Shown here piece by piece: positions 8,116 through 16,377 of a DNA stretch of 49,136 nt. Numbering within the stretch: position 1 is the stretch's first letter; the number at the start of each line of letters is the position of its first letter. The position numbers were made by a program, and so were the translations under genes. The stretch covers positions 1-49,136 of the forward strand of contig CAYTIH010000014.1 in NCBI GenBank assembly GCA_964437825.1. Reading direction: 5' to 3'. Below the pieces are notes generated by a model, which worked only from the letters and a program-made list of their open reading frames with translations, searched no databases and had not been told where the DNA came from. The stretch is from JBJFCE01 sp964437825 (GTDB lineage Bacteria; Bacillota; Clostridia; Lachnospirales; Lachnospiraceae).

Positions 8116-9606
8116 TTATAGGAATCCGTTTCCGACCTTCGTCAGGAAATCCATAATCGGAACGGAATGAAGACCAAAATATATCATAACCAGACAAAAT
8201 GCAGCCAGAGGTACCAGCATATACCAGCTGGGATCTTGGATCCCGTCCAAAGCAGCGTAATCGAAATCCTCTTTCGGGAAAAATGCCCGAATCACTACGG
8301 TCAGCATATAAATAGCCGTCAAAATTGCCGAGATCAAAAGTGCTCCTACTCCAAAATATGCAAGTACATTATTACTTTCAAGCGCGGCATTCGCCAGATT
8401 CCATTTACTGATAAAGCCGCACAGTCCCGGAACACCCATGAGTGCAAATGACGATAACGTAAATGCGGCAAATACCTTCGGCATCTTCCTTCCCATGCCA
8501 TCCAACTGCGTCACATATGTTCTGCCCGTCTGACAGATCACAGCACCGGCGCAGAAAAAGGAACAAATCTTCATAACGCCATGAAACAGCATATGGGACA
8601 ACGCCGCGGTCAGACCCAGCGGTGTCATAATGGAGGCTCCGAACAAAATATAGGACAGATTGGATATGGTTGAATAAGCAAGCCGCCTTTTAAAATGCGT
8701 TTCCTTTACCGCACGGGAACAACCGTATATAATCGTAAACATCGTAACCGCCATCACCACATACTGTGCCCAGGTTCCGCGCAGGAATTCCATACCAAAG
8801 CAGAAATAAGTCAGTCTCAGTACCGCAAAGGCACCGGACTTAACAACCGCAACCGCATGCAGCAGCGCGGTAACCGGCGTGGGTGCCACGCCCGCCTGGG
8901 GGAGCCAGGAATTCAGAGGACACACGGCGGCCTTCACGCCAAAGCCAAAGAAAGCGAATACGTAAACTAACAACAACAGATTTTTCCTGTTGCCGATCAT
9001 TGCCGGGTCCAACGTTCCGCCATATTGGAAATTAACATTACCGTACACGATCATAAAGATCAGTGCAATAAATGCAAATCCCGCACCGCCTAGAGAATAA
9101 TACATATATTTTCTGGCAGCCAGGATTGCTTCTCTGGTCATCGTATACATAACAAGGGGCACTGTCACCAGCGTCAGCATTTCATAAAAGCAATACATGG
9201 TTAACAGATTTCCTGCCATGGCGATTCCCAGTGTAATTCCGAAAGTCATGGTATAAAAACCGAAAAAGCTGCGTTCGTGACGAATTCCCAATGTATTATG
9301 CTCATGCTTCATATATTCATAAGCATACAGTGTTGCAAACGGCCACAAAAAGGAAATCATTCCGCCAAAGATCATGGAAAGACCGTCCAGCTTAAAAGCA
9401 ATTGTCAGATTATTCGGAAAACGGACAAGCGTATAAACCTCCTCGGGTCTTCGGATGATCATCCCGAATACCAACGCTGCCGTTGCGATTACAATGACCT
9501 CCGTATAAATTTCAAACTGTTTCCTGTTTCTGAAAGGAAGAAACGCAATCAGAGCGCCGCCCACAACAGGGATTAAAACAGCAACAAACAATAATACCGG
9601 ACTCAT
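8116..9606 (-). CDS. Proton-conducting antiporter subunit, MrpD/NuoM-like (third of four)
   Basis: 496 residues, fully hydrophobic, about 14 helices. Conserved sites: TM5 glutamate in YCFYEMLTLVTVPLV, TM7 lysine in GFGVKAAVCPLNSWLPQAG, TM8 lysine in VAVVKSG and TM12 lysine in CGFISKWNLA. The ATG at 9606 follows AAAGGAGGAGG. It sits 12 bases before the next subunit and 14 bases after the previous one, so co-translation is likely. Known family role: Na+/H+ or K+/H+ exchange modules of Mrp and Mbh complexes and proton pumping in complex I. Confidence 0.88.
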   Translation of the reverse strand: MSPVLLFVAVLIPVVGGALIAFLPFRNRKQFEIYTEVIVIATAALVFGMIIRRPEEVYTLVRFPNNLTIAFKLDGLSMIFGGMISFLWPFATLYAYEYMKHEHNTLGIRHERSFFGFYTMTFGITLGIAMAGNLLTMYCFYEMLTLVTVPLVMYTMTREAILAARKYMYYSLGGAGFAFIALIFMIVYGNVNFQYGGTLDPAMIGNRKNLLLLVYVFAFFGFGVKAAVCPLNSWLPQAGVAPTPVTALLHAVAVVKSGAFAVLRLTYFCFGMEFLRGTWAQYVVMAVTMFTIIYGCSRAVKETHFKRRLAYSTISNLSYILFGASIMTPLGLTAALSHMLFHGVMKICSFFCAGAVICQTGRTYVTQLDGMGRKMPKVFAAFTLSSFALMGVPGLCGFISKWNLANAALESNNVLAYFGVGALLISAILTAIYMLTVVIRAFFPKEDFDYAALDGIQDPSWYMLVPLAAFCLVMIYFGLHSVPIMDFLTKVGNGFL

Positions 9607-9620
9607 ATGCCTCCTCCTTT

Positions 9621-11129
9621 CTATTTCATCAATGTTTCCGCGATGTTCCGGATGATACGAACAAGACCGCCCGGGAACATACCCAGCGCCACGGACAGCA
9701 GGGTCAGCAATATTAACGGTACCGTCATAAGCCGGGGCGGTTCTTTTTTCTCCAGTGCTTCGTAATCATAATCATTTCCGGGAAGGAAGCCCTTCACGGT
9801 AACCGGCAGAAGATACCCCGCCGTCAAAAGTGCGCTGACAAGCAAAATCACCGGACCCAAATAAGCGAAAACACGAATACCGCTTTCCAGCGATCCCATT
9901 GCCAGATACCATTTACTGATAAATCCGCTGGCAGGCGGGATTCCCACAAGCGCCAGCGCTACAAAGGTAAAGCACCAGATCGTAATCGGCATTTCCTTTC
10001 CGATTCCCCTGTACTGCGACACCTGTTTCTTTCCGGTCATATATATAATGGCTCCCGCCGTTAAAAACAGCGCACATTTGATGAACGCATGGAACACAGT
10101 ATGGAGCATCGCACCGGTAAAGGCAGTCTGATTCATCAGGGCAAGTCCAAACAGAATATAGGAAACCTGACTGACAGTGGAATAAGCAAGTCTCTTTTTA
10201 AATCCTTTTTCCATATATGCCAGCATGGAACCCATCAGTACCGTAATCAGCGTCAGAATCAACCATGTATACTGCACCCAGGTGCAGCGCAGATATTCTG
10301 CGCCAAACAAATAGTAAACCACACGAATGATACCAAGCACACCGGCCTTTACAATGATGCCGGAGAGCACTGCGGATGCAGGCGCAGGAGCAACGGGATG
10401 CGCCGTTGTCAGCCATGCATGCATCGGAAACATGCCGGCCTTTACGCCAAAGCCGAGTATCATCAGGAATGCCGTAACCAGCAACAGCGTTTCATGCCCT
10501 TCTGCCAGATTCATGTCCAGAATTCCTCCGGCGCCAAAGGTCAGCGTATTGGACAGGCAGAATCTGTTTAAAACAAACAATCCAAACAGTACCATATATG
10601 CTCCGGCAAAAGAGTAAAACAGGTATTTCAGCCCGGCAAGCAGAGCCTCCTTTGTCTGCTCATGCAGTACAAGCGGCATACTGACGAGCGTCATCAATTC
10701 GTAGAACAGATAAAAAGTAACCATATTCCCGGAAAAGCAGAGTCCGTTCAGTACTCCGTATAATACAAGATAAAATCCGTAGTACCGCTTTTCCTTATGC
10801 TCATGCTTCATATATTCAAAAGAGAAAATTCCTGCCAATATCCATACAATGGTTATCAAAACGGCAAAAATCCCGCCCAACTGATCTACATGGAATTGAA
10901 CCGGCAGCTTCCTTGTCAGATAAAACAAAATATATGCAGCATCCTTCTGCGAAGCGCCGTATACGGCAGTTCCCGTAAAGATTCCGGTCAGCAAAAGACA
11001 TGCTCCCGTAATGATGCAAAGTCTTGTTCCGGCGCTTTTATGCTGCTTTACAAACCAGTTTTCCGGACTAAGCAATAGTATGATGCCGGAGATTACAGGA
11101 AAAATGACTGGTAATAATATTGTAAACAT
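9621..11129 (-). CDS. Proton-conducting antiporter subunit, MrpD/NuoM-like (second of four)
   Basis: 502 residues, multi-pass. Conserved sites: TM5 glutamate in YLFYELMTLVSMPLV, TM7 lysine in GFGVKAGMFPMHAWLTTAHPVA, TM8 lysine in SGIIVKAG and TM12 lysine in SGFISKWYLA. The ATG at 11129 follows AAGGAGGGG. Residue patterns are closer to the 496-residue neighbour than to the 500-residue first copy, which suggests a local duplication. All catalytic positions are kept, so it is not a decayed copy. Confidence 0.88.
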   Translation of the reverse strand: MFTILLPVIFPVISGIILLLSPENWFVKQHKSAGTRLCIITGACLLLTGIFTGTAVYGASQKDAAYILFYLTRKLPVQFHVDQLGGIFAVLITIVWILAGIFSFEYMKHEHKEKRYYGFYLVLYGVLNGLCFSGNMVTFYLFYELMTLVSMPLVLHEQTKEALLAGLKYLFYSFAGAYMVLFGLFVLNRFCLSNTLTFGAGGILDMNLAEGHETLLLVTAFLMILGFGVKAGMFPMHAWLTTAHPVAPAPASAVLSGIIVKAGVLGIIRVVYYLFGAEYLRCTWVQYTWLILTLITVLMGSMLAYMEKGFKKRLAYSTVSQVSYILFGLALMNQTAFTGAMLHTVFHAFIKCALFLTAGAIIYMTGKKQVSQYRGIGKEMPITIWCFTFVALALVGIPPASGFISKWYLAMGSLESGIRVFAYLGPVILLVSALLTAGYLLPVTVKGFLPGNDYDYEALEKKEPPRLMTVPLILLTLLSVALGMFPGGLVRIIRNIAETLMK

Positions 11130-11143
11130 ATTCCATCCCCTCC

Positions 11144-12634
11144 TTATGCAAACATGGACAAACCGGTTTCAATTACTTCCACTAACACATCGGAATATAA
11201 TCCCAAATATACATTGAGTACGATAAAGCAAAGCATGGCAACCGTAAACACCTTATGCTTCTTCATTGAAATCACCGGATACTCTGATTCCACCGGTGTA
11301 TAAATCCGAATTACCGTCTTCATAAAATAAATCGCATTCAGAATCGTACTGATTGCCAGTACGATCAGCGCCGGGAGCATCTTGCCGGAATTTCTGACTG
11401 CGGCTTCCGCAAACAGAAGCTTACTGATAAAGCCGGAAAAAAGCGGAACGCCCACCATGGACAACGCGCCTACCGAGAATGCAATTCCCGCAATTTTATT
11501 GCGATAACCGGCCCCTGTCAAATCAATAAATTTCTTACTGCCGCCGGAAGCATCCACCAGTCCGGACGCAGAAACGAACAGCAGTGATTTGGTCGCTGCA
11601 TGGGACAGAATATGGAAAATACTTGCCACCATTGCAGCCTGGGTACCCAAGCCAAAGCCCATATAGATATATCCAATCTGCGCTACGGAAGAATACGCGA
11701 TCATCCTTCTGATATCGTTTTCCTTGATTGCGGACAGGGAACCCATAATCATTCCCGCAAGACCGAATACGAACAAAATATCGATTACCCTGCTGTCATG
11801 AATGACGTCAAACCCGATCACGCGATAGATAATCTTAATCAGCAAAAAGATATAGCCCTTTGATACCAGGCTTGATAAAATTGCCGCAGAGGAAACCGTG
11901 GAATAGCCGTAAGCATCCGGCAGCCAGGTATGAAACGGGAACAGGGCGCTTTTAATTGCAAGACCCACACAAATCATACTAATGGTAATCATAAGCGGCA
12001 CATGGAAGCGTCCGTCGGCAACGATGGTGATAATACTCTCGTGAATATTCTGCATCAGCAGATGTCCGGTCATGTCATACAACATACAAATACCCATCAG
12101 CAGCATACCGGAACCGAGCAGGCTCATAATCATATACCTTGTCGCTGCCTCAATGGTTCGTCCGGTCTGACGAATCATAATCAGTCCGCAGGCAGAGATG
12201 GTATTGATCTCTACAAAGACATAAGCGGTAAATAAGTCGTTGGTATATACCAGTGCCAATAAGGAGCTCAATAAGAGGTTCACCATGATAAAGTAAAGAC
12301 TGAGCTTCTCATGCTCCACTTCCTCGTTTAACTTCTCCGCTCCTCCAAGCAGGGACAATATCATAATGATGCAGAAAAATAATGCCATCCCTCCCTCAAG
12401 GACTCCGGCTCTCAGCTCATTGCCCCATGGCGCCGGAAACGGTCCCATGACATAGACAAAGCTCTCGCCGGTACCATAGGTATAACCAAGCACACAGGCC
12501 GACATCACGGCCGCAATTACCAGAATGACCATATTCAAAACCCTTGCGGCTTTTCCTTTTACAGCGGAGCTGATAATCCCGCCAAAGATACACATAACAA
12601 TGGAAATACAGGGAAAATTACGGATTATGTCCAT
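11144..12634 (-). CDS. Proton-conducting antiporter subunit, MrpD/NuoN-like (first of four)
   Basis: 496 residues from the ATG at 12634, which has GGAGGG upstream; the frame continues to 12673, but that start would overlap mrpC further. Conserved sites: TM5 glutamate in TAYVFVEINTISACGLIM, TM7 lysine in GLAIKSALFPFHTWLPDAYGYSTVSSAA, TM8 lysine in LSSLVSKG and TM12 lysine in SGFISKLLFAEAA. This is the copy following mrpC directly, the place of mrpD in the standard Mrp gene order, so it is the best candidate for the orthologous MrpD. Confidence 0.88.
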   Translation of the reverse strand: MDIIRNFPCISIVMCIFGGIISSAVKGKAARVLNMVILVIAAVMSACVLGYTYGTGESFVYVMGPFPAPWGNELRAGVLEGGMALFFCIIMILSLLGGAEKLNEEVEHEKLSLYFIMVNLLLSSLLALVYTNDLFTAYVFVEINTISACGLIMIRQTGRTIEAATRYMIMSLLGSGMLLMGICMLYDMTGHLLMQNIHESIITIVADGRFHVPLMITISMICVGLAIKSALFPFHTWLPDAYGYSTVSSAAILSSLVSKGYIFLLIKIIYRVIGFDVIHDSRVIDILFVFGLAGMIMGSLSAIKENDIRRMIAYSSVAQIGYIYMGFGLGTQAAMVASIFHILSHAATKSLLFVSASGLVDASGGSKKFIDLTGAGYRNKIAGIAFSVGALSMVGVPLFSGFISKLLFAEAAVRNSGKMLPALIVLAISTILNAIYFMKTVIRIYTPVESEYPVISMKKHKVFTVAMLCFIVLNVYLGLYSDVLVEVIETGLSMFA

Positions 12635-12635
12635 A

Positions 12636-13010
12636 TTATCGTCCCTCCTTTTCCAAGGCTGTGGAAATCTCATCCAAATCCACCGTATGATATCTCTGGT
12701 ACAGACGAATCGTCAGAGACAGCATAAGCGCCGTTACGGATACGGATACAACAATACCCGTTAAAACCAGACCACTCGGAATCGGATTGATATACTTCTC
12801 AAAGCTCTGATCCCCGTTTGTAATAATGGGCGCAACTCTGCCCGCGATATAGCCTTTTTCCGCAAGGAACAGATAGACCGCGGTATCCATAACATTCAGT
12901 CCGATAATTTTCTTGATCAGATTTTTTTGAAACAACAGGTTGGAGAAACCGATTCCAAACAGGATCATGGCAACCGCTTCGCCATAATTAGCAAATAAAT
13001 TCGCTCCCAT
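12636..13010 (-). CDS. mrpC: MrpC/NuoK-like antiporter subunit
   Basis: 124 residues with three helices. Family features: IGFSNLLFQKNLIKKIIGLNVMDTAVYLF, then DPIP-like NPIPSGLVLTGIVVSVSVTALMLSL, as in NuoK and MrpC. The start is the ATG at 13010 (MGANLFANYG) with GGAGGAC upstream; the frame runs to 13085, but that part overlaps the mrpB gene. The stop precedes the next start by one base. Confidence 0.88.
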   Translation of the reverse strand: MGANLFANYGEAVAMILFGIGFSNLLFQKNLIKKIIGLNVMDTAVYLFLAEKGYIAGRVAPIITNGDQSFEKYINPIPSGLVLTGIVVSVSVTALMLSLTIRLYQRYHTVDLDEISTALEKEGR

Positions 13011-13011
13011 T

Positions 13012-13953
13012 TTACAGTCCTCCTCTTCTGAATAATGCATAAAATGCATACATGGTACAGGCAACCTCCATACCAACCAGTACATTGATCGGCAGGATCA
13101 ATCCGGCGCTTAAGATATGTCCCGGAATACCAAGCGGGATATGATTTTCCAGTCCGTTTGCACCCATAATATAAAAATAAGTAATCAGAATTCCGTACAA
13201 AGATAATGCGCCCACCTTAATCACCTTATATATGGTTTCATTAAAGAAACGCTGTGTCTTTTTAAATCCGAAGGCATTTACATATAAAATCAGTCCCGCT
13301 CCCAGAACCGCTCCGCCGGAAAAACCGCCTCCCGGCGAAATATGCCCGTTCAGCATAATATAAATTCCGAACATAATGATAACCGGTACGAGTACTCTCG
13401 CTACATTTTGAAGTATGACGTCATTTTTAGGCTCATAAAACCGGTCATTGGAAAAGGCTGACGTTTGCAGCTTCTTCTCATCCAGCATCAGCAGAATCAT
13501 GACGCAGCATGTCGCAATAAAAAGCACATTTGTTTCACCAAAGGTATCAAACGCACGATACGACAGAATCATTCCCGCTACAACGTTCACGGCTCCCGTA
13601 TCCTGAAGTCCGTTTTCGATATACACTCTGGAAACCTCATTATTATCCGGATTGGCCTCATTACCCGTCCTTGGCAGATAGGAAACCGCTGTCAGCAGGA
13701 TATAGGTCATTGCCAGACAGAGCACAACTCCCAAAACTCTATAGCTTTTTCTAAACAGCTTCTGAATCCTGTTATGGGACAAGTCAAAAATCCTTTTATG
13801 TCTCTGCTCACGCTCTTGCTCGTATCTCTTCTGTATCTCCTGATCAACCACATGCTCCTTCTGCTCTTTTACGGGCATGGCATCCAGAAACGGGTCCTCA
13901 TCCCCATAGAACCAACAGGAAAATTTCTGCAGCGGAGTCTTTTTCTTACTCAT
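13012..13953 (-). CDS. MbhE-MrpB fusion subunit of the antiporter
   Basis: 313 residues. A charged cytoplasmic N-terminus (about 75 residues, unusually long) is followed by an MbhE/MrpA C-terminal segment (DTGAVNVVAGMILSYRAFDTFGETNVLFIA) and then by an MrpB domain (NGHISPGGGFSGGAVLGAGLILY; LENHIPLGIPGHILSAGLILPINVLVGMEV). In Bacillus Mrp the first part is the tail of MrpA and the second is MrpB; here they are one protein. The start is the ATG at 13953 with GGAGG upstream; it overlaps the preceding gene by 8 bases. Order and overlaps indicate one operon. Confidence 0.85.
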   Translation of the reverse strand: MSKKKTPLQKFSCWFYGDEDPFLDAMPVKEQKEHVVDQEIQKRYEQEREQRHKRIFDLSHNRIQKLFRKSYRVLGVVLCLAMTYILLTAVSYLPRTGNEANPDNNEVSRVYIENGLQDTGAVNVVAGMILSYRAFDTFGETNVLFIATCCVMILLMLDEKKLQTSAFSNDRFYEPKNDVILQNVARVLVPVIIMFGIYIMLNGHISPGGGFSGGAVLGAGLILYVNAFGFKKTQRFFNETIYKVIKVGALSLYGILITYFYIMGANGLENHIPLGIPGHILSAGLILPINVLVGMEVACTMYAFYALFRRGGL

Positions 13954-14269
13954 GGTCTTTTCCTCCTGTTTGTGTTTCAATCACTGCCGGAGTATTTGTC
14001 TGTGAAGCATCCGCTTCATGATCTTCCTCCTGTTTTTTCATCGTATGTAACTTTTTCAAAGTTACAAAGAACAATACCGTGTCAACACCTGCACCTACGG
14101 CCGCCTCCGTAATCGCCAGATCGGGGGATTCCAGCAAAATCCAGATAATGGACATAATCAGGCTGTAGGACATAAAAATCAAAATGGAATTCAATAAGTT
14201 TTTGGATAAGCTCACTGCCACTGCGCATACAACCAGAAAGCTTAAAAGAATATACATGAAAATATTCAT
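13946..14269 (-). CDS. DUF4040/MbhD-like antiporter subunit
   Basis: 107 residues from the ATG at 14269, with AGGAGG upstream and only one base after the mrpG stop. Three helices precede the family core ESPDLAITEAAVGAGVDTVLFFVTLKKL, which is the DUF4040 segment of MrpA and of MbhD. The C-terminal ~30 residues are polar and probably cytoplasmic. Separate coding of this piece is typical for Mbh-like and clostridial Mrp systems rather than Bacillus-type MrpA. Confidence 0.85.
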   Translation of the reverse strand: MNIFMYILLSFLVVCAVAVSLSKNLLNSILIFMSYSLIMSIIWILLESPDLAITEAAVGAGVDTVLFFVTLKKLHTMKKQEEDHEADASQTNTPAVIETQTGGKDHE

Positions 14270-14270
14270 T

Positions 14271-14684
14271 CTATTCCTCCTCCTTATGATCAATATCCAC
14301 AAACGCCTCCAAATGAACGTCCTGATGCGTCTGTCTGGCGGCCACTTCTTCACCTAAATTTTCCGGAAGCTCGCATTCATCGGACAGGCTGGGATTTGTC
14401 GCCACTTCAAGTCTGGCAATCAAATGTGAGGAAACCGGCGAAGAAAACCAGAGAAACACCACTACCAGAGCCAATTTTAAAGTCGTAAAATTAAGGCCGC
14501 TCAAAATCATAAGACCAACCAGGGAAATCCCAATGCCAAGAGTATCCCCCATAGCGGCCACCTGCATTCTGTTAAGCACATAACGGAAACGATATACCGC
14601 AAACAGCTCCAGTGCAAACGTAACCAGCCCTGCCGCCAGAAATACGCTTCCGATTCCAAACCGGATCCATTCAAGAATTTCCAT
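14271..14684 (-). CDS. mrpG: MrpG antiporter subunit
   Basis: 137 residues. Three helices with the MrpG pattern: an R-x-x-x-VLNRMQVAAMGDTLGIG loop followed by LVGLMIL, then SSPVSSHLIARL. A polar tail of about 45 residues (rich in E and D) is longer than in most MrpG proteins. The ATG at 14684 lies inside the end of mrpF, a 14-base overlap that supports translational coupling. Confidence 0.85.
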   Translation of the reverse strand: MEILEWIRFGIGSVFLAAGLVTFALELFAVYRFRYVLNRMQVAAMGDTLGIGISLVGLMILSGLNFTTLKLALVVVFLWFSSPVSSHLIARLEVATNPSLSDECELPENLGEEVAARQTHQDVHLEAFVDIDHKEEE

Positions 14685-15003
14685 GATCGTTTCCTCCTTT
14701 GCTTCTTCTTTCCTTGTAGATACCCAGGAATACCTTGGTTAAAACAATTACCGCAAGAAAGCTGATCATGGCATATATCATACAGATATCCGCCAAATAT
14801 CCCTCTTCCTGCTTCAATGCCAGAACCGCAATGATGACCATAACCAGGGTTCCAAGCATATTAACGGCAACGACCCGGTCCGCCGCTCTGGGGCCCAGAA
14901 TTGCACGGATCAGACATAAAACGGCCATAACTGCCAGAACTATCAGTGCCGCTGTGAAAACATAATCATACGCTGTGATAATTGACTCTATTCCACTGTT
15001 CAT
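14671..15003 (-). CDS. mrpF: MrpF antiporter subunit
   Basis: 110 residues, three helices. The family signature GPRAADRVVAVNMLGTLVMVIIAVLA is present, with conserved D and R, followed by YLADICMIYAMISFLAVIVL. The ATG overlaps the mrpE stop by 4 bases (ATGA), showing operon coupling. Confidence 0.88.
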   Translation of the reverse strand: MNSGIESIITAYDYVFTAALIVLAVMAVLCLIRAILGPRAADRVVAVNMLGTLVMVIIAVLALKQEEGYLADICMIYAMISFLAVIVLTKVFLGIYKERRSKGGNDHGNS

Positions 15004-15521
15004 GCCCGCTTTCCTGCCTTTCTTTCCTTCTTTAGCTGTACTTTTTTCTGATAATCCTCATAATCACTTTCCAGATCGGTAATCAGACGAACAAATACAG
15101 AGGAATCAATTCCTTCCGCCATGGACTTATCCAGACAATGCACGACATACCGGTTTCCCTCCAGGGCAACGGTAATCGTACCGGGCGTTAATGTAATGGA
15201 ATTGGCAAGCAGCGCCTTTCCCGCGTCCGTCTTTAAATTCACGGTGAAGGTTACAATCGCCGGTGAAGGCTTCTTGCGAACGGATAATACAATTTTTATG
15301 GTTGCAGTATTTGCCTTCAGGATCTCCCGGATCAGCACCAGGATATACCGCAGGATCTTAAACGCTTTTCTGAAAATATAGATATCCCTGTCAATACTGT
15401 ACTCCATAAATCTGCAAACAAATGCATACATGACGCCGGCTATGACAATTCCAAATAATGCAATTTCCAAAGTGAGCTGGCCGTTAAAAATGACCCATAG
15501 AAAAAACAACAGCAAAAACAT
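15000..15521 (-). CDS. mrpE: MrpE antiporter subunit
   Basis: 173 residues from the ATG at 15521 (MFLLLFFLWVIFNGQLT), with GGAG about 10 bases upstream; the frame extends to 15605 but would then overlap trmB. Two N-terminal helices precede the cytoplasmic domain with ANSITLTPGTITVALEGNRYVVHCLD, the standard MrpE motif (TLTPGT). It is the first antiporter gene and starts 22 bases after the trmB stop. MrpE is needed for assembly and full activity of Mrp complexes in the known cases. Confidence 0.88.
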   Translation of the reverse strand: MFLLLFFLWVIFNGQLTLEIALFGIVIAGVMYAFVCRFMEYSIDRDIYIFRKAFKILRYILVLIREILKANTATIKIVLSVRKKPSPAIVTFTVNLKTDAGKALLANSITLTPGTITVALEGNRYVVHCLDKSMAEGIDSSVFVRLITDLESDYEDYQKKVQLKKERKAGKRA

Positions 15522-15543
15522 ACTTGTCCCACTCCTTCTCCTT

Positions 15544-16185
15544 TTACTTTCTCGTAAGAATATATTTACAAATCGGATTCCCCATAGCGGAAAATTTTTC
15601 CTCATACTCCGTCATAATATTTCCCTCCGACAAAGCCGTGTCCCCGTGCAGATCGTAAGTTATCACATCTGCCTTCCACGCGGAATCCGAAAGCTCCTCC
15701 ACAGCAAAATCAAAGAGCGGCCTATTGTCCGTCTTGAACTCAATACGTCCGCCCTCTTTGACAATCCGATCATAACGGGCCAAAAACTGTGCAGAAGGAA
15801 GCCTTCTTTTCGCATGTCTGTCCTTGGGCCATGGATCTGAAAAATTCAGATAAATTCCGGCGACCTCTTTCTTTTCAAATACTTCCGTAATTTCTTCCGC
15901 ATCCATACGGATAAATTTAAGATTCGGGGGCGCTTCCTCCTCCATTTTCTGGATCGCTCTGAGCAATACGGAAGAATACTTTTCGATGCCTATATAATTG
16001 CACTTCGGATTCAGTTTTGCAAGCGCATAAAGAAATTTCCCTTTACCCATACCGATTTCCACGTATATCGGGTTCTCATTCCCAAAAACCTGACTCCAAT
16101 TTCCTTTTTGCTGTTCCGGTTGATGAATCACATAGCAGCTCTCCGCTATCACATCCCGGGCACCGCTGATATTACGCAGCCGCAT
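15544..16185 (-). CDS. trmB: tRNA (guanine-N7-)-methyltransferase TrmB
   Basis: Makes m7G at position 46 of the tRNA variable loop using S-adenosylmethionine; cytoplasmic. SAM-binding motif YVEIGMGKGKFLYALA near residue 45 and the family hallmark FSDPWPKDRHAKRRL near residue 110 are both present. 213 residues, the normal length. The start is the ATG at 16185 (MRLRNISGARD), which matches the family N-terminus; a TTG at 16200 is in frame and lies closer to the AGGAAAAGG site. It leads directly into the antiporter genes on the same strand and may share their promoter. It is divergent from the carboxypeptidase gene; the 190 bases between show no further gene. Confidence 0.92.
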   Translation of the reverse strand: MRLRNISGARDVIAESCYVIHQPEQQKGNWSQVFGNENPIYVEIGMGKGKFLYALAKLNPKCNYIGIEKYSSVLLRAIQKMEEEAPPNLKFIRMDAEEITEVFEKKEVAGIYLNFSDPWPKDRHAKRRLPSAQFLARYDRIVKEGGRIEFKTDNRPLFDFAVEELSDSAWKADVITYDLHGDTALSEGNIMTEYEEKFSAMGNPICKYILTRK

Positions 16186-16377
16186 ATCAAAAAAAACCAA
16201 CCTTTTCCTATTTATTATGTATGTTCATTCTTTTTCTCGAGTATAGTATTTTACATCATTTTTATATAAATGGAAAGCATAAAAAGAAAACTTTACATTT
16301 TTTTCGAAAGAACCTTTGGTTTTGCCCCAAAATAGTGTATCATAATGATCATAGAAAGTATTATTCGGAGTATTTTT

